NCBI GenBank assembly: GCA_018340805.1
Contig: JACMZG010001911.1
Coordinates: forward strand, 36,311,214 to 36,375,213
Reading direction: 5' to 3'
Length of the DNA: 64,000 nt
Origin: Microvelia longipes
Lineage: Eukaryota; Arthropoda; Insecta; Hemiptera; Veliidae
In this document: positions 36,411 through 48,167 of the stretch, piece by piece
Position numbering within the stretch: the stretch's first letter is position 1
How the letters are laid out: every line of letters begins with the position of its first letter
Translations under genes and position numbers: made by a program
The notes under the pieces: generated by a model
Seen by the model: only the letters and a program-made list of their open reading frames with translations
The model's database searches: none
What the model was told of the DNA's origin: nothing

Positions 36411-36461
36411 CAAAAAAACGGGTACAGAGTACCTCGGAACTATTCCTGATCATATTAGATG
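36411..36461 (-). repeat. 5S-box family, tail fragment
   Basis: AAAAACGGGTACAGAGTACC, then TCGGAACTATTCCTGATCAT is the reverse complement of the family tail. Only about 50 bp remain. Confidence 0.65.
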
Positions 36462-36919
36462 CACTATGGTTGTTCTCATCAACTTGAACCGCAACATTTG
36501 TTCATATACTTGTTTTATACAATTTTTTGAGTCATAACTGACGGTTATGACTCAGACATAATATGTCGCTGATACTTTTTTTAAACATATTATTTATATA
36601 AAAGTAGTGAAAGACTTTTTCAGTCTGGTTGTGTTTTGCTACTCAGACAATGTATCTAATTTTCAGTCTAGGTAGATACAAAACATTTTATTGCCAACGT
36701 AATACGAGTGTTATTTAATGATTTTCTGATTTTTAGGATAGCAAAGTAGGCTCTTTTGTGTATTTTTGCTGCAAAGTAGGCTCTTTAGTGTATTTTTTTT
36801 AAATAATAATAATGTAAATAATTTTTCTTCATTTTAAGACGTTAGCCTAGTCTAGATTCTACATGATGAAAGGTGAATGAATTCTTACTTCTATATAACA
36901 CACCCTTAGTTTATTTATG

Positions 36920-37675
36920 GAAGTATTGGAATGGATGTAAATCTTACTTCGACTTCAGTTAGCTTATTTTTTCGGTTTTGAAATGGGTGTATGTGTATGT
37001 CTTACTTTGACTTCGTTTATCTTATATTTGTAGATTTTGGAACGGGTGTAGGTCTTACTTTGACTTCAGAGCTTATGTTAGCGGGTTTTCGGGATAGGAG
37101 TAGGTCTTTCTTTGACTTCGGTTAGCTTATTTTTTCGGTTTTGAAATGGGTGTATGTGTATGTCTTACTTTGACTTCGTTTATCTTATATTTGTAGATTA
37201 TGGAACGGGTGTAGGTCTTACTTTGACTTCAGAGCTTATGTTAGCGGGTTTTCGGGATAGGAGTAGGTCTTCCTTTGACTTCGGTTAGCTTATGTTAGCG
37301 GGTTTTTGGGATAGGAGTAGGTCTTTCTTTGACTTCAGTTAGCTTATTTTTTCGGTTTTGAAATGGGTGTATGTGTATGTCTTACTTTGACTTCGTTTAT
37401 CTTATATTTGTAGATTTTGGAACTTATATTTGTAGGTCTTACTTTGACTTCAGAGCTTATGTTAGCGGGTTTTTGGGATAGGAGTAGGTCTTTCTTTGAC
37501 TTTGGTTAGCTTATGTTTGGTTCTTTGGAACGGGTGTAGGTTCTACTTTGACTTCAAAGCTTATATTTGTGGGTTTTGGGAAGGGTGTAGGTCTTACTTT
37601 GACTTCAAAGCTTATGTTTGTGGGTTTTGGGATAGGCGTAGGTCTTATTTTGACTTCAGTAAAGCTCCAGAACAT
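36920..37675. repeat. 54-bp minisatellite with higher-order units
   Basis: The monomer is about 54 bp, centred on GTAGGTCTTACTTTGACTTC. Three monomer types (with TTCGGTTTTGAAATGGGTG, with ATATTTGTAGATTTTGG, and with TTAGCGGGTTTTCGGGATAG) are arranged as a three-monomer unit. The first type recurs at 36971, 37134 and 37351, offsets 163 and 217 bp; the second equals one extra monomer. Later units shift to GGGTTTTGGGA-type monomers. Since 54 is 18 codons, an 18-residue repeat peptide is open at 37496-37699, but I do not regard it as a gene. Confidence 0.9.
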
Positions 37676-38205
37676 ATTGCTCTAAATTCCTTTCATTAAA
37701 AAAAATATTTGTGAAGTTAGTAGATGGTCGATTATAGAATATAAGGAAAAAGAATACGAATCCATAGATAATATATTTTTCTACTCTTTCTGATGCATTT
37801 CTATCTGGATTTGGCAGGGGAGTTTGTTATCTTAGTTTCACGTTACACTTGTTCAAGTCATTGGTATGGTTTAGATAGGTTTCCTTATGTTGGAGCCATG
37901 GGAAGGTTATATGCTTTCTCAAGAAGGTATGTCAGGAACAGAAAAAGCTCTGTGAGTAAGGTTGCCGACCTCTTTCCCTCCCACCCGTCCGTGTCTCCTA
38001 TTACCACTTCAATTCATCCTGCAAGGCTCAAACTTTTTTTCCTCTGTATACAAGTGTTTTTACGCAAATCTGTAACATCTGACAGAGACATGGAAAATTT
38101 CATTGAATTAATGTATACTGACCTTTTTGTATTATTTATTAGTGAAGCTTCTTTAGTAGTCAGGTTATTATAAGCCCTTTTTCAGTAGCTTAGTTTTCTA
38201 GGTTT
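37676..38205. other. Unique stretch with an unassigned ORF
   Basis: A 126-codon open frame (37793-38173, plus strand) lies here. It has no recognisable domain, and no start context, splice sites or repeats support it. It is recorded only so it can be searched. Confidence 0.3.
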
Positions 38206-38710
38206 GCATATTTTATTTTAACTTTTGTCCATTTATAACGTAGTTATATAGGAAAAATAAAGTGGTTTCTCTATCGGGATTTTAACTATATTATCTGTTT
38301 CTGATGATTTAGTGACCCCCTAAATGGTTTTTACTGTGTTGGGTGTCTGTGTATGTGGGTACTATCAATACTGAAGCTCCTAGTGTGTCCGTACTAATGT
38401 GTTCATGTGGGTTTTGTGCCAAGTTGAACTTGGTACAAAAACAATCCACAGGTCTAGTTCAGGTATCCGGGAAGTAAATGTTCCATAATTTCAATAACCG
38501 TCATTTATGACCCCAGCTAAAATAAAAATTGAAAATTCCCTAAAAAAATTATAAAGCACGGAAAAAATTATCGGATCGATTTGAAATTATTGGATCGATT
38601 TGAAATTGTAGTTCGATTTGAAATTATCGGATCGATTTGAAATTGTAGTTCGATTTGAAATTTCGATTCGTAAATGAATATTGGATCGATTTACATAAAT
38701 GTAGTTCTAT
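38206..38710 (+). repeat. 5S-box family, head half, expanded end
   Basis: Head (TTTATAACGTAGTTATATAG), TTTTACTGTGTTGGGTGTCT and AGCACGGAAAAAATTATCGG are present. At 38560-38665 the GGATCGATTTGAAATT phrase is repeated about five times, a local expansion of the GCGATCAATTTGAAATTTAG block seen once in other copies. The 5S segment and tail are absent. Confidence 0.75.
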
Positions 38711-38719
38711 AGTATATAA

Positions 38720-39635
38720 CAGCCCTTCCCAACCCATGGGTCGCGACCCAGATTGGGTCGCGAATGAAACTTTTTGGGTCGCCAAATTTTTTATTAGTAA
38801 CAACCAAAAAATGACCAAGATTTATGTGAAAAGATTATTATAAGAAAATAACAGATTTGTTTAAACAGATATTATTTTTAGAAATTGATAATACTTTAAA
38901 CATGCGATAACAAAAGAAGCCGCGGCCAAAACATTTCTTAGAAGTCCTATACCGAGAGAGGCACCCGCCTTTATCTAATTCTTGCTAACTTTGATGAATT
39001 GTAATACCTATGATAATACTGTGTTTAGCAGTTTCTTGTTACTTATTTTAAAGGTTTGGGTTATTAAAATTATAATGTTCAATTATATGTGAATTTGGTT
39101 CTAACAAACATTAACATAGTTTAATTTAATATCGCGTACAAGTTTTTTAATTATCTTTGTTTCACCAGTTTATTTATTTTATAGTTTTGCGTTTTAATTA
39201 AAATAGTGAAATGAATTAACAAAACACGACTTGACTTATTAGTGGAAAACCAACAGCAACAAATTAGCCATTAATATGATTTTACATATTTTATTTTTTT
39301 ATTCTTTTTTTTTGTTTACTATAATCATTATTTGATTTTTTTCCTTTAAATAATAAATGCTCATTTTTATATTAACAATGCTAATTTTTTATTTTTATAT
39401 TTTATTGCTATATATAATTATATAATTTACTTCTTTTGAACTCCAATTAGTGTGTAGTTTTCTATTTAAGTATAAAAACCTCATGAAAATTATGATTTGA
39501 CGATTGACGATGTCTGTAGGGTCATAACTAGTTCGGCAATAAATAAAAGGTTATGCAAAATAAATGCATTTGGGTCGCCAAACTTTAGAAAAGCAAAGTA
39601 TAGGGTCGCGGTACTGAAAAGGTTGGGAAACGCTG
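38720..39635. mobile_element. hAT-type non-autonomous transposon, 916 bp
   Basis: The ends are CAGCCCTTCCCAACCC on the left and GGTTGGGAAACGCTG on the right, about 15 bp of inverted repeat. The 8 bases GTATATAA occur immediately outside both ends (38712-38719 and 39636-39643), a perfect 8-bp target duplication as made by hAT transposases. Subterminal GGGTCGCGACCC and GGGTCGCCAAA phrases at both ends are typical of the hAT groups related to BED-zinc-finger host genes. The interior is AT-rich with no transposase, so it needs an autonomous partner. Confidence 0.92.
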
Positions 39636-39782
39636 GTATATAAGATCAATAAATGTTTTGAATTTTATTTCATTATCTGCCCTGGTTAAATTTATGGAAC
39701 TATACTTTAGAAAAATCGTTAGAAATCAGAATATATCATTCCTTTACCTAATTAAAACGTTTTCTACAAAGTTTCTTTCTTA

Positions 39783-39895
39783 TACGGCAATTATATCTAG
39801 TATGTGTCAATATTACGGCAATTATATCTAGTATGTGTCAATAATACGGCAATTATATCTAGTATGTGTCAATAATACGGCTATTATATCCTTGA
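39783..39895. repeat. 31-bp tandem array, 3.6 units
   Basis: Unit containing ACGGCAATTATATCTAGTAT and GTGTCAATA starts at 39784, 39815, 39846 and 39877. Confidence 0.92.
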
Positions 39896-39937
39896 TGTAA
39901 GATATGCTTAGTTATATATTTGATATTTTTCATATTC

Positions 39938-39999
39938 TGACGACGAGAATAGCAAATTCTAAAGGAGAGGACTAGTTCCAAACTACCCTGTATCCTGTT
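39938..39999 (+). repeat. 5S-box family, tail fragment
   Basis: GACGAGAATAGCAAATTC, then GGACTAGTTCCAAACTACCC and TGTATCCTGTTTT follow the tail consensus with several substitutions. Confidence 0.55.
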
Positions 40000-40065
40000 T
40001 TACTACTGCCGTATCTCCTAACCCTTTTATAATACTACTTCATTTATCCCATTTTTACTATCCCG

Positions 40066-40172
40066 TATCCTCTCATCTACTGCCGTTGGTATATAGGGAA
40101 GGTATTGGGTTCACCTTTAAAGTCCAAAAGTACTATTTAATCATAATAATCCGTTTCAGGCGCTTTTGTTCT
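40066..40172 (+). repeat. 5S-box family, head fragment
   Basis: CTACTGCCGTTGGTATATAG, GGAAGGTATTGGGTTCACCT and AATCCGTTTCAGGCGCTTTT mark the first 105 bp of the family. Confidence 0.65.
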
Positions 40173-40672
40173 ACAACAATATTATACTATTTAGAATGGG
40201 TTTTAAAAACATTTCGTTCTGTTTGCAATATTAAACTTAATTTTGATGTTAAGAAGGTTTACAAAAACAGCCAAACATTGTTTTTAAAAAATATTTATTA
40301 ACTATCATAAATCATTCGTCTATCATTTATAATAACATTTTAATTGTCTTAGCGATTTCTTTTACTTCAGTTCACTTAACTTTGGTTTAATTTTAACCTT
40401 AGTTTTCATCAGCACTTAAATCATAAAAGATATTATAAAATATAAATGATTGTTTATTTGAATTTAATTTGTTGGTTTTATCATAAAATTGATAACACCT
40501 CTTAATCTTGTATAGGTTTCGAAACACTAACCTACCACATTTTAATTTCATTTCTTATTTAAATATATTGATTATTTTTTTCTATTATTTTTTTTCTTTT
40601 TGTGAATTATATTTTAAATTTTTATTATATTTTAGATAGACAATGACATTAAGAATGATTATCTTTTTAATA
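40173..40672. other. AT-rich stretch, nothing recognised
   Basis: No gene or repeat recognised. Confidence 0.45.
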
Positions 40673-41471
40673 GTCCAAGGGCCTGGCCTGAAAAAATGTG
40701 ACTCATTTTGTACTACTTTAAACCAAATTGTTCTGAAAATATACCTTAAATTATGAAGAAAAAACATAGTCTGTCTATCCAGAGTGGAGCCCTTCATTAC
40801 GCCTGCTCAAAATTTTATAAAATCCCGTAGATTTCAGTTTCCTTGAAATAAGTGGTGCCCTGTACCACAGGGAACCACGTTTTTTCTTAGGTAAACACCA
40901 TTTTTTCACGTTTAAAAAATGTTTTTTCATGTTTTGCACACGGCCTACAGGGAACCACTTATTGCAAGAAAACTGGAATTTGTGCCATTTTCTAATATTT
41001 TGAGCGAGTGCATTCATCTGAAGGGTTCCACTCTGTATAGGCAGACTATGCTTTTTCTTCATAATGTAAGGTATATTTTAAAAAAAATTGGTTTGAATTA
41101 GTACAAAATGAGTCTGTGGAAAATGCAGTCCTTTGTTTAATTTTTTTTTTGTAATTTATTTATCTTTAAAAATGAATGTTGGCAAGAAAAGGTATTATTT
41201 TGGTCTCCTTAGAGACATTGTTTTGAAAATGAAAAAGTTTTTAATTTTGGGAAGCAAGTGAAGTCAGAAGCCATCTTGACACCAAAAGAAATGTTAAAAA
41301 TCTGAAATCTGTTTAAAATAGTTGTAAAACCGAAAAAATAGAATTTTGTTTTCGTTTAAATCGGGTCTGTTTTGATTTATTTTAGACACTTTCTAGGCAC
41401 GGGTAGTGCCTTGAAAGGAATTTCTCTTTTGATTCGGACAGAGTCACATTTTTTAGGCCTGGCTCTGGGAC
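40673..41471. mobile_element. TA-foldback transposon, copy 2 (799 bp)
   Basis: Flanked by TA. Left end GTCCAAGGGCCTGGCCTGAA, right end TTTAGGCCTGGCTCTGGGAC. The long arms share CATTTTGTACTACTTTAAAC, ATACCTTAAATTATGAAG, AGTCTGTCTATCCAGAGTGG and CAGGGAACCAC blocks in inverted order around 40900. The right arm is interrupted by a 326-bp insert at 41115-41440; removing it restores a continuous arm. No transposase. Confidence 0.88.
41115..41440. mobile_element. Nested TG...CA insert with 5-bp duplication
   Basis: Starts TGTGGAAAATGCAG, ends GATTCGGACA, and is flanked on both sides by GAGTC (41110-41114 and 41441-41445). The uninterrupted arm of the host element shows GAGTC only once, so the duplication is real. 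TG...CA ends and a 5-bp duplication are the marks of an LTR retrotransposon, and the 326-bp size fits a solo LTR. No second LTR, primer site or coding sequence is present, so a small DNA element is not excluded. Confidence 0.7.
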
Positions 41472-41585
41472 TAAAAGTTTTGTCTTATAACGGAGCATCT
41501 CTGTTAATAAAAGTATTTATTAAATTTTGATACCTAGTAGATAAGTGTTTTTCTTAGTGAAAGGCATGGAGATTTTATTTCTATA

Positions 41586-41855
41586 GAGGCCGTATCGGTT
41601 GAATTTTGAAACATCGGAAAAGTAACTTGAATACCTTCGATTAATATGATAATTTAATAAACAGTAAACGATTACAGTAACTTATTTAGTTAAATGTCTA
41701 TAATTCAAAACCAAACAATTTGCGTGAAGCCAACAAATATTGAGTTATTATAACCTTAATGCACTCTTACCATGAGAGCCCCAAAAAGATGTTTTATGCC
41801 TCGCAACGTCTTATGACAGGGTATGGCCTGTCTAGTAGTATATCTCTATGGTACT
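41586..41855 (+). repeat. Dispersed repeat D, copy 1
   Basis: Shares TTTTGAAACATCGGAAAAGT, TACCTTCGA, GAGAGCCCCAAAAAGATG, ATGCCTCGCAACGT and TAGTATATCTCTATGGT with 55199-55480 in the same order. About 270 bp, no coding capacity; class unknown. Confidence 0.75.
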
Positions 41856-43529
41856 TAGAGCCTTAGAATAATAAAAGGACTGTAAACACAATGCAATTCC
41901 ACTGATAACTCGAAACCCGAGTTACTGGGGGGTCTTAAGTAGAGGTACCACCCTAACAAATATTATTTTATGAATGTGTCATAAATATCCACTAATGAAG
42001 AAAGATAAAAATCCTACTGAGTATTTAATAAAATTGGTCTTAGATAGCTAAAGGGCAGGGCAATGCATGCATCTACAATCTACATTTAGTTGACGAGGAC
42101 TACTTTTAACATAATTTTAATTAAGAACGTTAAAATACAATTTAAAATGCTTTAAAAATTGTAACGCACTGATAATTATAATAGTATTTTATGAATAATT
42201 GATAATTTATTAATTAAATAATATTATTATTCAGCAACCGGAAGTATTGCCAACTTTGTTATAAGAAAATTGTATATTGTTACGGTGGCAGCATTACTTA
42301 AGACCACCAGTGAAACGGCTTTACTGCTATCAGTTATGCTCTTCCTGTATAAAGTATTATTCTAAGAAAATTATGTATTCTAAGTTTTTTAGAATACGTA
42401 TGTAAAATATGTGATCAAGTATAATTTGAATCTAGTTCGGGTCTGCAAGGGATTCTATTGAAATGATTATTATTATAAAAATTAAATATTTTCCATTAAC
42501 AATGCTGGCAACCTCTGCATTTTGTAAGAAATACGCCTGCTGTAGGAACTTCGGTAACGATATTATTATTAACATATAATAAAGAAATAAATACGATTGT
42601 ACAAAATGGACCCAGTAGCTCTGGGAAATAATTTCCATCTGGAAAAATGTTTACCAAGAAGACCTTTCAAAGTCAAACCTTTTATGTTTTAATCATTAAC
42701 AAAATCGTTTTTTCTTCTTTTCTCTCTTGCTCTCAATAAAATAAACTTTTTAGGTTAATATAGCAATAAAACTCTATTGGCCTTCTAGTTATTATCATAC
42801 ATGGCTTAATCGAAGACTGGCAAGATCAGCGAGCCTTTACATCCGTGTAATATCCGACTCTTATAAACATCTGTATGGAAACAGTTGTTTCTTTTGTTAA
42901 TCTATCTTGAAGAAATCTTTCGTTGCACTGTCATTCCGTGCATTTAAGATAATTAATCGTGAAAGTTTTAATTTGAATGTTTTATTTTGTTTCAGGTATG
43001 TATGCGTTTATTCATGAAATATAACATTAATCTAAAAAAAATAGTTAAATTTCTGCACCACTAGGTATGAACTTATTAAAATATTACATTTTATTTTTAG
43101 TAACAATTTTTTTCCTCTTGTCGAGATTGGTTGGCTAGGGGGCATTGTGGTTGATGAAATGACACGTGGTTCTGAGCAGTGTGGGGGATCCTATAGACCC
43201 CCTACACCAAGGGACGTTTAGAAGGTTTTCCATTATCTCTGGTTGTCCGTTCAGTTGGTTACCTCCATTGCTTTCCTCATCCCTGCTTCTGCTTTTTTAA
43301 TTTATATTCCTTGCCTCTCCAGATCTTTTATAAATGCTTTTATTATTATTTTTTTGTTATTAAAAAATCCATTAATTCTATTGGAATTTGACAAAATGAA
43401 AAATAATATTTTTCGTTATCGTTTCATTGATTCGATTGAGTTAGAATGTTGAATTTTTCGATTTAGGAGTGAAAAGCCTAAATCCTTTATTTCTGTCTCG
43501 ATTATGACGTTAAAAAATTAAATTGGTCG
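41856..43529. other. Unique AT-rich stretch
   Basis: No gene recognised. A GC-richer patch at 43130-43215 holds a GGGGGATCC/GGACCCCC-like dyad around TATAG. Confidence 0.45.
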
Positions 43530-43579
43530 ATTATATATATTATATAATATAATATATATATATATATATATAATATATA

Positions 43580-43667
<88 letters not shown>

Positions 43668-43682
43668 TATTATATATTATTT
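43530..43682. repeat. (TA)n tract with AATA interruptions
   Basis: About 150 bp of TA dinucleotides with ATAATA steps throughout. Confidence 0.95.
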
Positions 43683-46621
43683 ATTGAAATATAGAAAACG
43701 TAAACTAAAGCTGAAAAATTAATGCGAAGGTGCAGACATTGATAGATGCTTAGCTCTGACTTACAGGCAAGGAGGGTTAAAGGATCCATTCAGTAACCTT
43801 TAGTAACTTCTGAACACATGCTCTGTTCGAAATTAAATTTTCGATATGAATCATATTGAAACATTTAAGACGTAATTAAACTCATCAATTCTTTTTAAAC
43901 TTACATGGGTCTAGCAGGGTGTTGTAGTTTTTGTTGTCAAACTGAATCAAATTAGACCGGTAACCTCGATGTGAGCAACCTAAGTCTCCAAAAAATGCAT
44001 AAATATTTTATACATTTGGCGAGCTGGGCGGACCGAAGGCTCGCGAGATCTTTTCATTGAAAATTCGCTCAAAAATAATAGGTCAGCATTAATGTGAATG
44101 ACCTATTTCGGTCTATGGTAGGACCGAGCCCCTTAATTTACTATTAAATGGTTCCTTTCCCAATTATAGGAGATAAGCAAGAAAAAGTTATTTAACTTTT
44201 ACACTCAAACTTCTTACCACATTAGAAGGCTCCTGTAAGAAACCTTACCTTTGATTACATTAAATTAAACTGTAAAGTGATTTAACTAAATTAAACACAG
44301 TTCACTAAAAAAAGGTTAAAAATCTCTGAATTCAATGCGTTTTTTCTCATTATTTACTTAAAAGTACATTTAAATATGAATAGTGCTGACAGGTTTTTTT
44401 GTGGAATTATTTTTATTAAACAGTTTTATAAAGTTATTTATGAGTGAGTTTATTTTGTAAATGAATATCAATCATATTATGTCTATTGCTTTACATTTTT
44501 CTTTTTTGTCTAAATATCTTCATGATATATTTCAGTTTTAGCTTTGTAATGCTTAAAATCCTTTGTTCTTGCCGTAGCAACTATGGAATGGTTTTTAGTA
44601 GAAAAAACTAAAGGACTCTGATGAGTCTGATGCCCTGGATAACTTGAGATTTTTTCGCTGTAAAGAGATATTTTTTTGAAGAGATGCCACGAAGAGAGGT
44701 ATGGACTAGTAGGTGTTTCTTTTCCAATTTTCATCTCACTCTATCTCGAGGGCTCGTCAGCGTGACGTCACTACCTAACCTTGAACTCCCCGTACAACAT
44801 GTTTCGGATTACACTCTTCTTTCTTGTTTCTACTGTTTTTCTCCTTTCTGTGACGTAACGGTAGCTCATAAAAATCTGAATTTGGCATCAGACACATAAA
44901 ACAAATTTTATAAGGCTGATTTACATAAGTTTCCCCCTCTTGTTTTTTATTCTACACGAGTATTATTTTATAAATTTGTATTACATTAACTTACATAAAT
45001 ATTTATGAGATCTTTCTTAACTCTTTGATTTGTTATGTTATTAATTTGTTTTCTTCGTTCGTGAATATTGCTTTTATCTTAAATTTGTCGTCTGTTATGG
45101 CCTAGTTTTGTATTTTGAGTAATTAGGGTTTAACTATTGTAAAGCTTAGAATTGGTTAAAGCTATTTATCAATTTGCTTACTGTCTAATGACATACAATT
45201 CTGCCATGCCTGAAGTTTGCAATTGAATATCTATCGGCCATTTTTAACATTCACGTTTATAATTAAACCAACTTTTAGGAAGTCAGTTGAATAGTTTTCT
45301 TCACCTATTACGATCATTGCTGAAGTTTGTAATGTGACAGTTTCTCTCCTATTCTTCTCTTGAGTCTTTGAACCCTTCAGAATCTGAGATCAGAGATGCT
45401 GACTCTAAACTTCAGTGATGTCAATCTGATAAAATAAAAGCTTACTGGTCCATGTTCTCTTGATATGCTCCATAAAAGATATTTTTTGCAGTTCGTATGC
45501 CCTTTAAACTTGCTATTAATTTTATTTGTTATATTATTTCATATTTATTTCATATTCACCCGTATAAATAAAATTAATTTTGAATTATAAAATATCGTTT
45601 TTGGGGCTCCGTGAGAAATAAAATCCTTTCAAACTCTAGACCGAAAATTCGTTTTAAATAACTGGAAAACCTAAAGACGATTGGTGTCAAAACAACCAGG
45701 TGTGGTTTTCGATGCTTTTTAGGACTTGAATCTAATATAACCGGTCCGAAGTTAATACAAGCAAATTAGATGAGAGACCCAAAATTGAATCTTGGTATCG
45801 CCGATGGTTTTTTATCGTACATTTGCTAAAAAATAATCCAATTCTGATACGAGTACACTAGCCAAGTAGTATTGGATTTCCTTTAGAATGATAGCTTGCT
45901 TAAAATTGTATTTCTTGCTAAATATAATGTCTGTGCTGTATGCTCAGCACAAATACTTATTCTTGATCAATTTTTCTGAATTATTTAATATAGTCTGATA
46001 GATGAACTACTGGACTTCCTTTAAAAATCTTGGATAAGCATGTATAAAACATTTGACATAGACGTAGATTTTTAAACAAGAAAACGAGCTTTCCGAAGAA
46101 AAATTGCCAGGCTTGCGGATTTTCTCGCCACAATTTCTTTATTGACTGTATAAATACGCCTGAGTTTTTCTTAAGGCGCATTTATTTCTCCATTGAACTT
46201 TAAATCAGAAAATACGCAGTTTAATATATTGCTGATGTCTTAAATATTACTTTAAGCATGTCACTATTTGTTCTTTTTTTGCAAACAAAATATTACGAGG
46301 TTTGTAAATTCTACAAATGCCAGCATTTTTCTTGTAAAAGAAAGTTAGTTAAATGTTTAAAAAGAAGTAAAAGATCAGATTGTTGCCATGATAAAAAGAA
46401 TAAAAACTTTTCCCGGCAAACTTACTTCCTCTGCTTTACAGACATTATTTCTTTCTTACAAGTATTTTTATTCTAAAATAAGACAGCTTTGGACTTCTAG
46501 GATTCAATGCTTCCTACAACCTTATATCTTCTTGCTGTTTCGCTTAACGCTTATTTTGCTAGAAAATGGGGTATTTACCCCCTAAAATGGAATGAACTTT
46601 GATCGTAAGCAAAATAAAAAA
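43683..46621. other. Unique AT-rich stretch
   Basis: No gene recognised. A weak single arm of the GCAT-foldback family is possible at about 46085-46140 (TTGCCAGGCTTGCGGATTTT). The block at 45655-45790 with TATAACCGGTCCGAAGTTAA resembles 24390-24470. Confidence 0.4.
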
Positions 46622-46893
46622 TATTAGGGACGGGGTACCTCGGAACTTTTCATTACCACATCGGATTCGCTGTGGAAAGCATAACTACACCTATAGACTG
46701 ATTTCTGTCAACTTTGTAGCATAAATACAGTGGGATCTACGATGATAACAGACACATTCACATATATCTATATGTGTGAAACTACTCAGGATGTCTTAAA
46801 ACATCATCTAAAACGGATAATTCCGATGATATCCCGGTTTCGGATTTTTCGCGAACACAATACCTTTCGTATATACTATGCCTATGGTATAAA
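46622..46893 (-). repeat. 5S-box family, internal-deletion derivative
   Basis: On the minus strand the head (right end, TATACCATAGGCATAGTATA) runs normally to TCAGTCTATAGGTGTAGTT. It then jumps directly to the tail, AGCGAATCCGATGTGGTAAT, then GAAAAGTTCCGAGGTACC. About 500 bp including the CRE-like region, 5S segment and GA-hairpins are deleted, leaving a 270-bp element with both ends. Confidence 0.85.
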
Positions 46894-46997
46894 TTAAAAA
46901 TCAATGACTACACTTTTCTATAAATGCGATGCTGAACATTTGTGCAATTTTTTCTCAACTTTGTAAAATGTTAAGTAATTATTAACTAAGGAACTAT

Positions 46998-47275
46998 GTT
47001 TATAAATCGGTTATGCGGTACCTCGGTACTTTTTCTCTCAACTTCGGGCTTGATTTGCTTTTTCTCAGATTAAAATATTGGCCTAAAGCGTAGGATGTTA
47101 TAACTTTGGACATGCTTTGATCGTCATCAGAATCTCAAGGTTATTCAAACCTTAAGATGTTAATTATATATTCGGTCTCGCTACGTTCGTCCTCATAATA
47201 AATAATGTTCTAAAGTCTGATTGTATGACTTCGGACTTACTTAACTCGTCCTAAGAACTACGTTGTGAAGTTATA
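46998..47275 (-). repeat. 5S-box family, diverged tail part
   Basis: Left end AATCGGTTATGCGGTACCTC followed by GGTACTTTTT is the family tail on the minus strand. At 47174-47193 TCTCGCTACGTTCGTCCTCA is a GA-hairpin block. It resembles the variant at 48.2-49.2 kb more than the main family. Confidence 0.6.
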
Positions 47276-48167
47276 TAGGAATAAACAAATAACCAGTCTC
47301 TTTACAATTAAAAATTTATTTGAGAGCCGACTTTCATCCACTTCTGGCGTTTATCAGTCATGCTTGGAGACAAACAGTCAGACGGTTTAATAAAAACCAC
47401 TTAAAACATAATAAAAGTGCCTGAAAGAGATGAGCGGGTTTTCGCTTTTTAGATCTCTAATTTAATTTAAATGACGTTGAAATGATCCTTAAATATGTAA
47501 ATTAAAATTATAACAAGCTCTTTCTTCATTTGTTTATATTATCCTTGGTAGGGGAAACATTTCTTTCCTAAGGGAGCCCTTAGGGCTCTATCAAAGTCTC
47601 TATAAAGGTCGATTAAATAAATGAAAATGACAGTGAATAGCCAGCTACTATTAGCTATCGTTATTTTTAACTTATGTATACATTTAGTTTTAATATGCAG
47701 TTTTACTCTCTTCTACTGCTACAACTTATTGGTCTTACATTACAATATTCTCGTCATATTTAGAAAAAACTACAGTTGTTGGTATTGCTTTAGTTCTATC
47801 GTAACTTAACTAAACTATAACCAAACCACCCTTTTAATCATTCAATAAGTAAAATATACCGTGATTGACTCTCTCGAACCTTTCATATAATATGGTGTAT
47901 AGTTTACGATTTTCCAATGTTTACTTAAAATTCTTCATTTATAGTCAAGATGGTGTAAGTTGTCCATACTGATTCCTGCAATGACGTCACCACCTGACTA
48001 TAACCTAACATGTCAAAAAAATTGCTATTATTCATAAAAACCTTCCAATTGAATCACCTTATAAACTCTATCAGCTAGATTTATAGTAATGATTTAGACA
48101 AATATTTGACACTGTAATTCCTTGTTTCGACCTTATATAAATACTATGAAAATATCTTTGCTAAAAA
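47276..48167. other. AT-rich stretch, nothing recognised
   Basis: Only a CTAAGGGAGCCCTTAG dyad at 47568-47583 stands out. Confidence 0.45.

Noticed and set aside
37496..37699. 18-residue repeat peptide
   Set aside because: Product of the 54-bp minisatellite in one frame; no evidence of expression.
37793..38173. Open frame of 126 codons, plus strand
   Set aside because: No family resemblance and no supporting signals; its length is within what chance allows in 64 kb.
44616..44650. CTGATGAGTCTGATGCC as a hammerhead core
   Set aside because: No GAAA follows a possible stem II.
44617..44900. Possible coding exon in a less AT-rich patch
   Set aside because: Open frames on both strands are short, with no motif and no clear splice-site pair.
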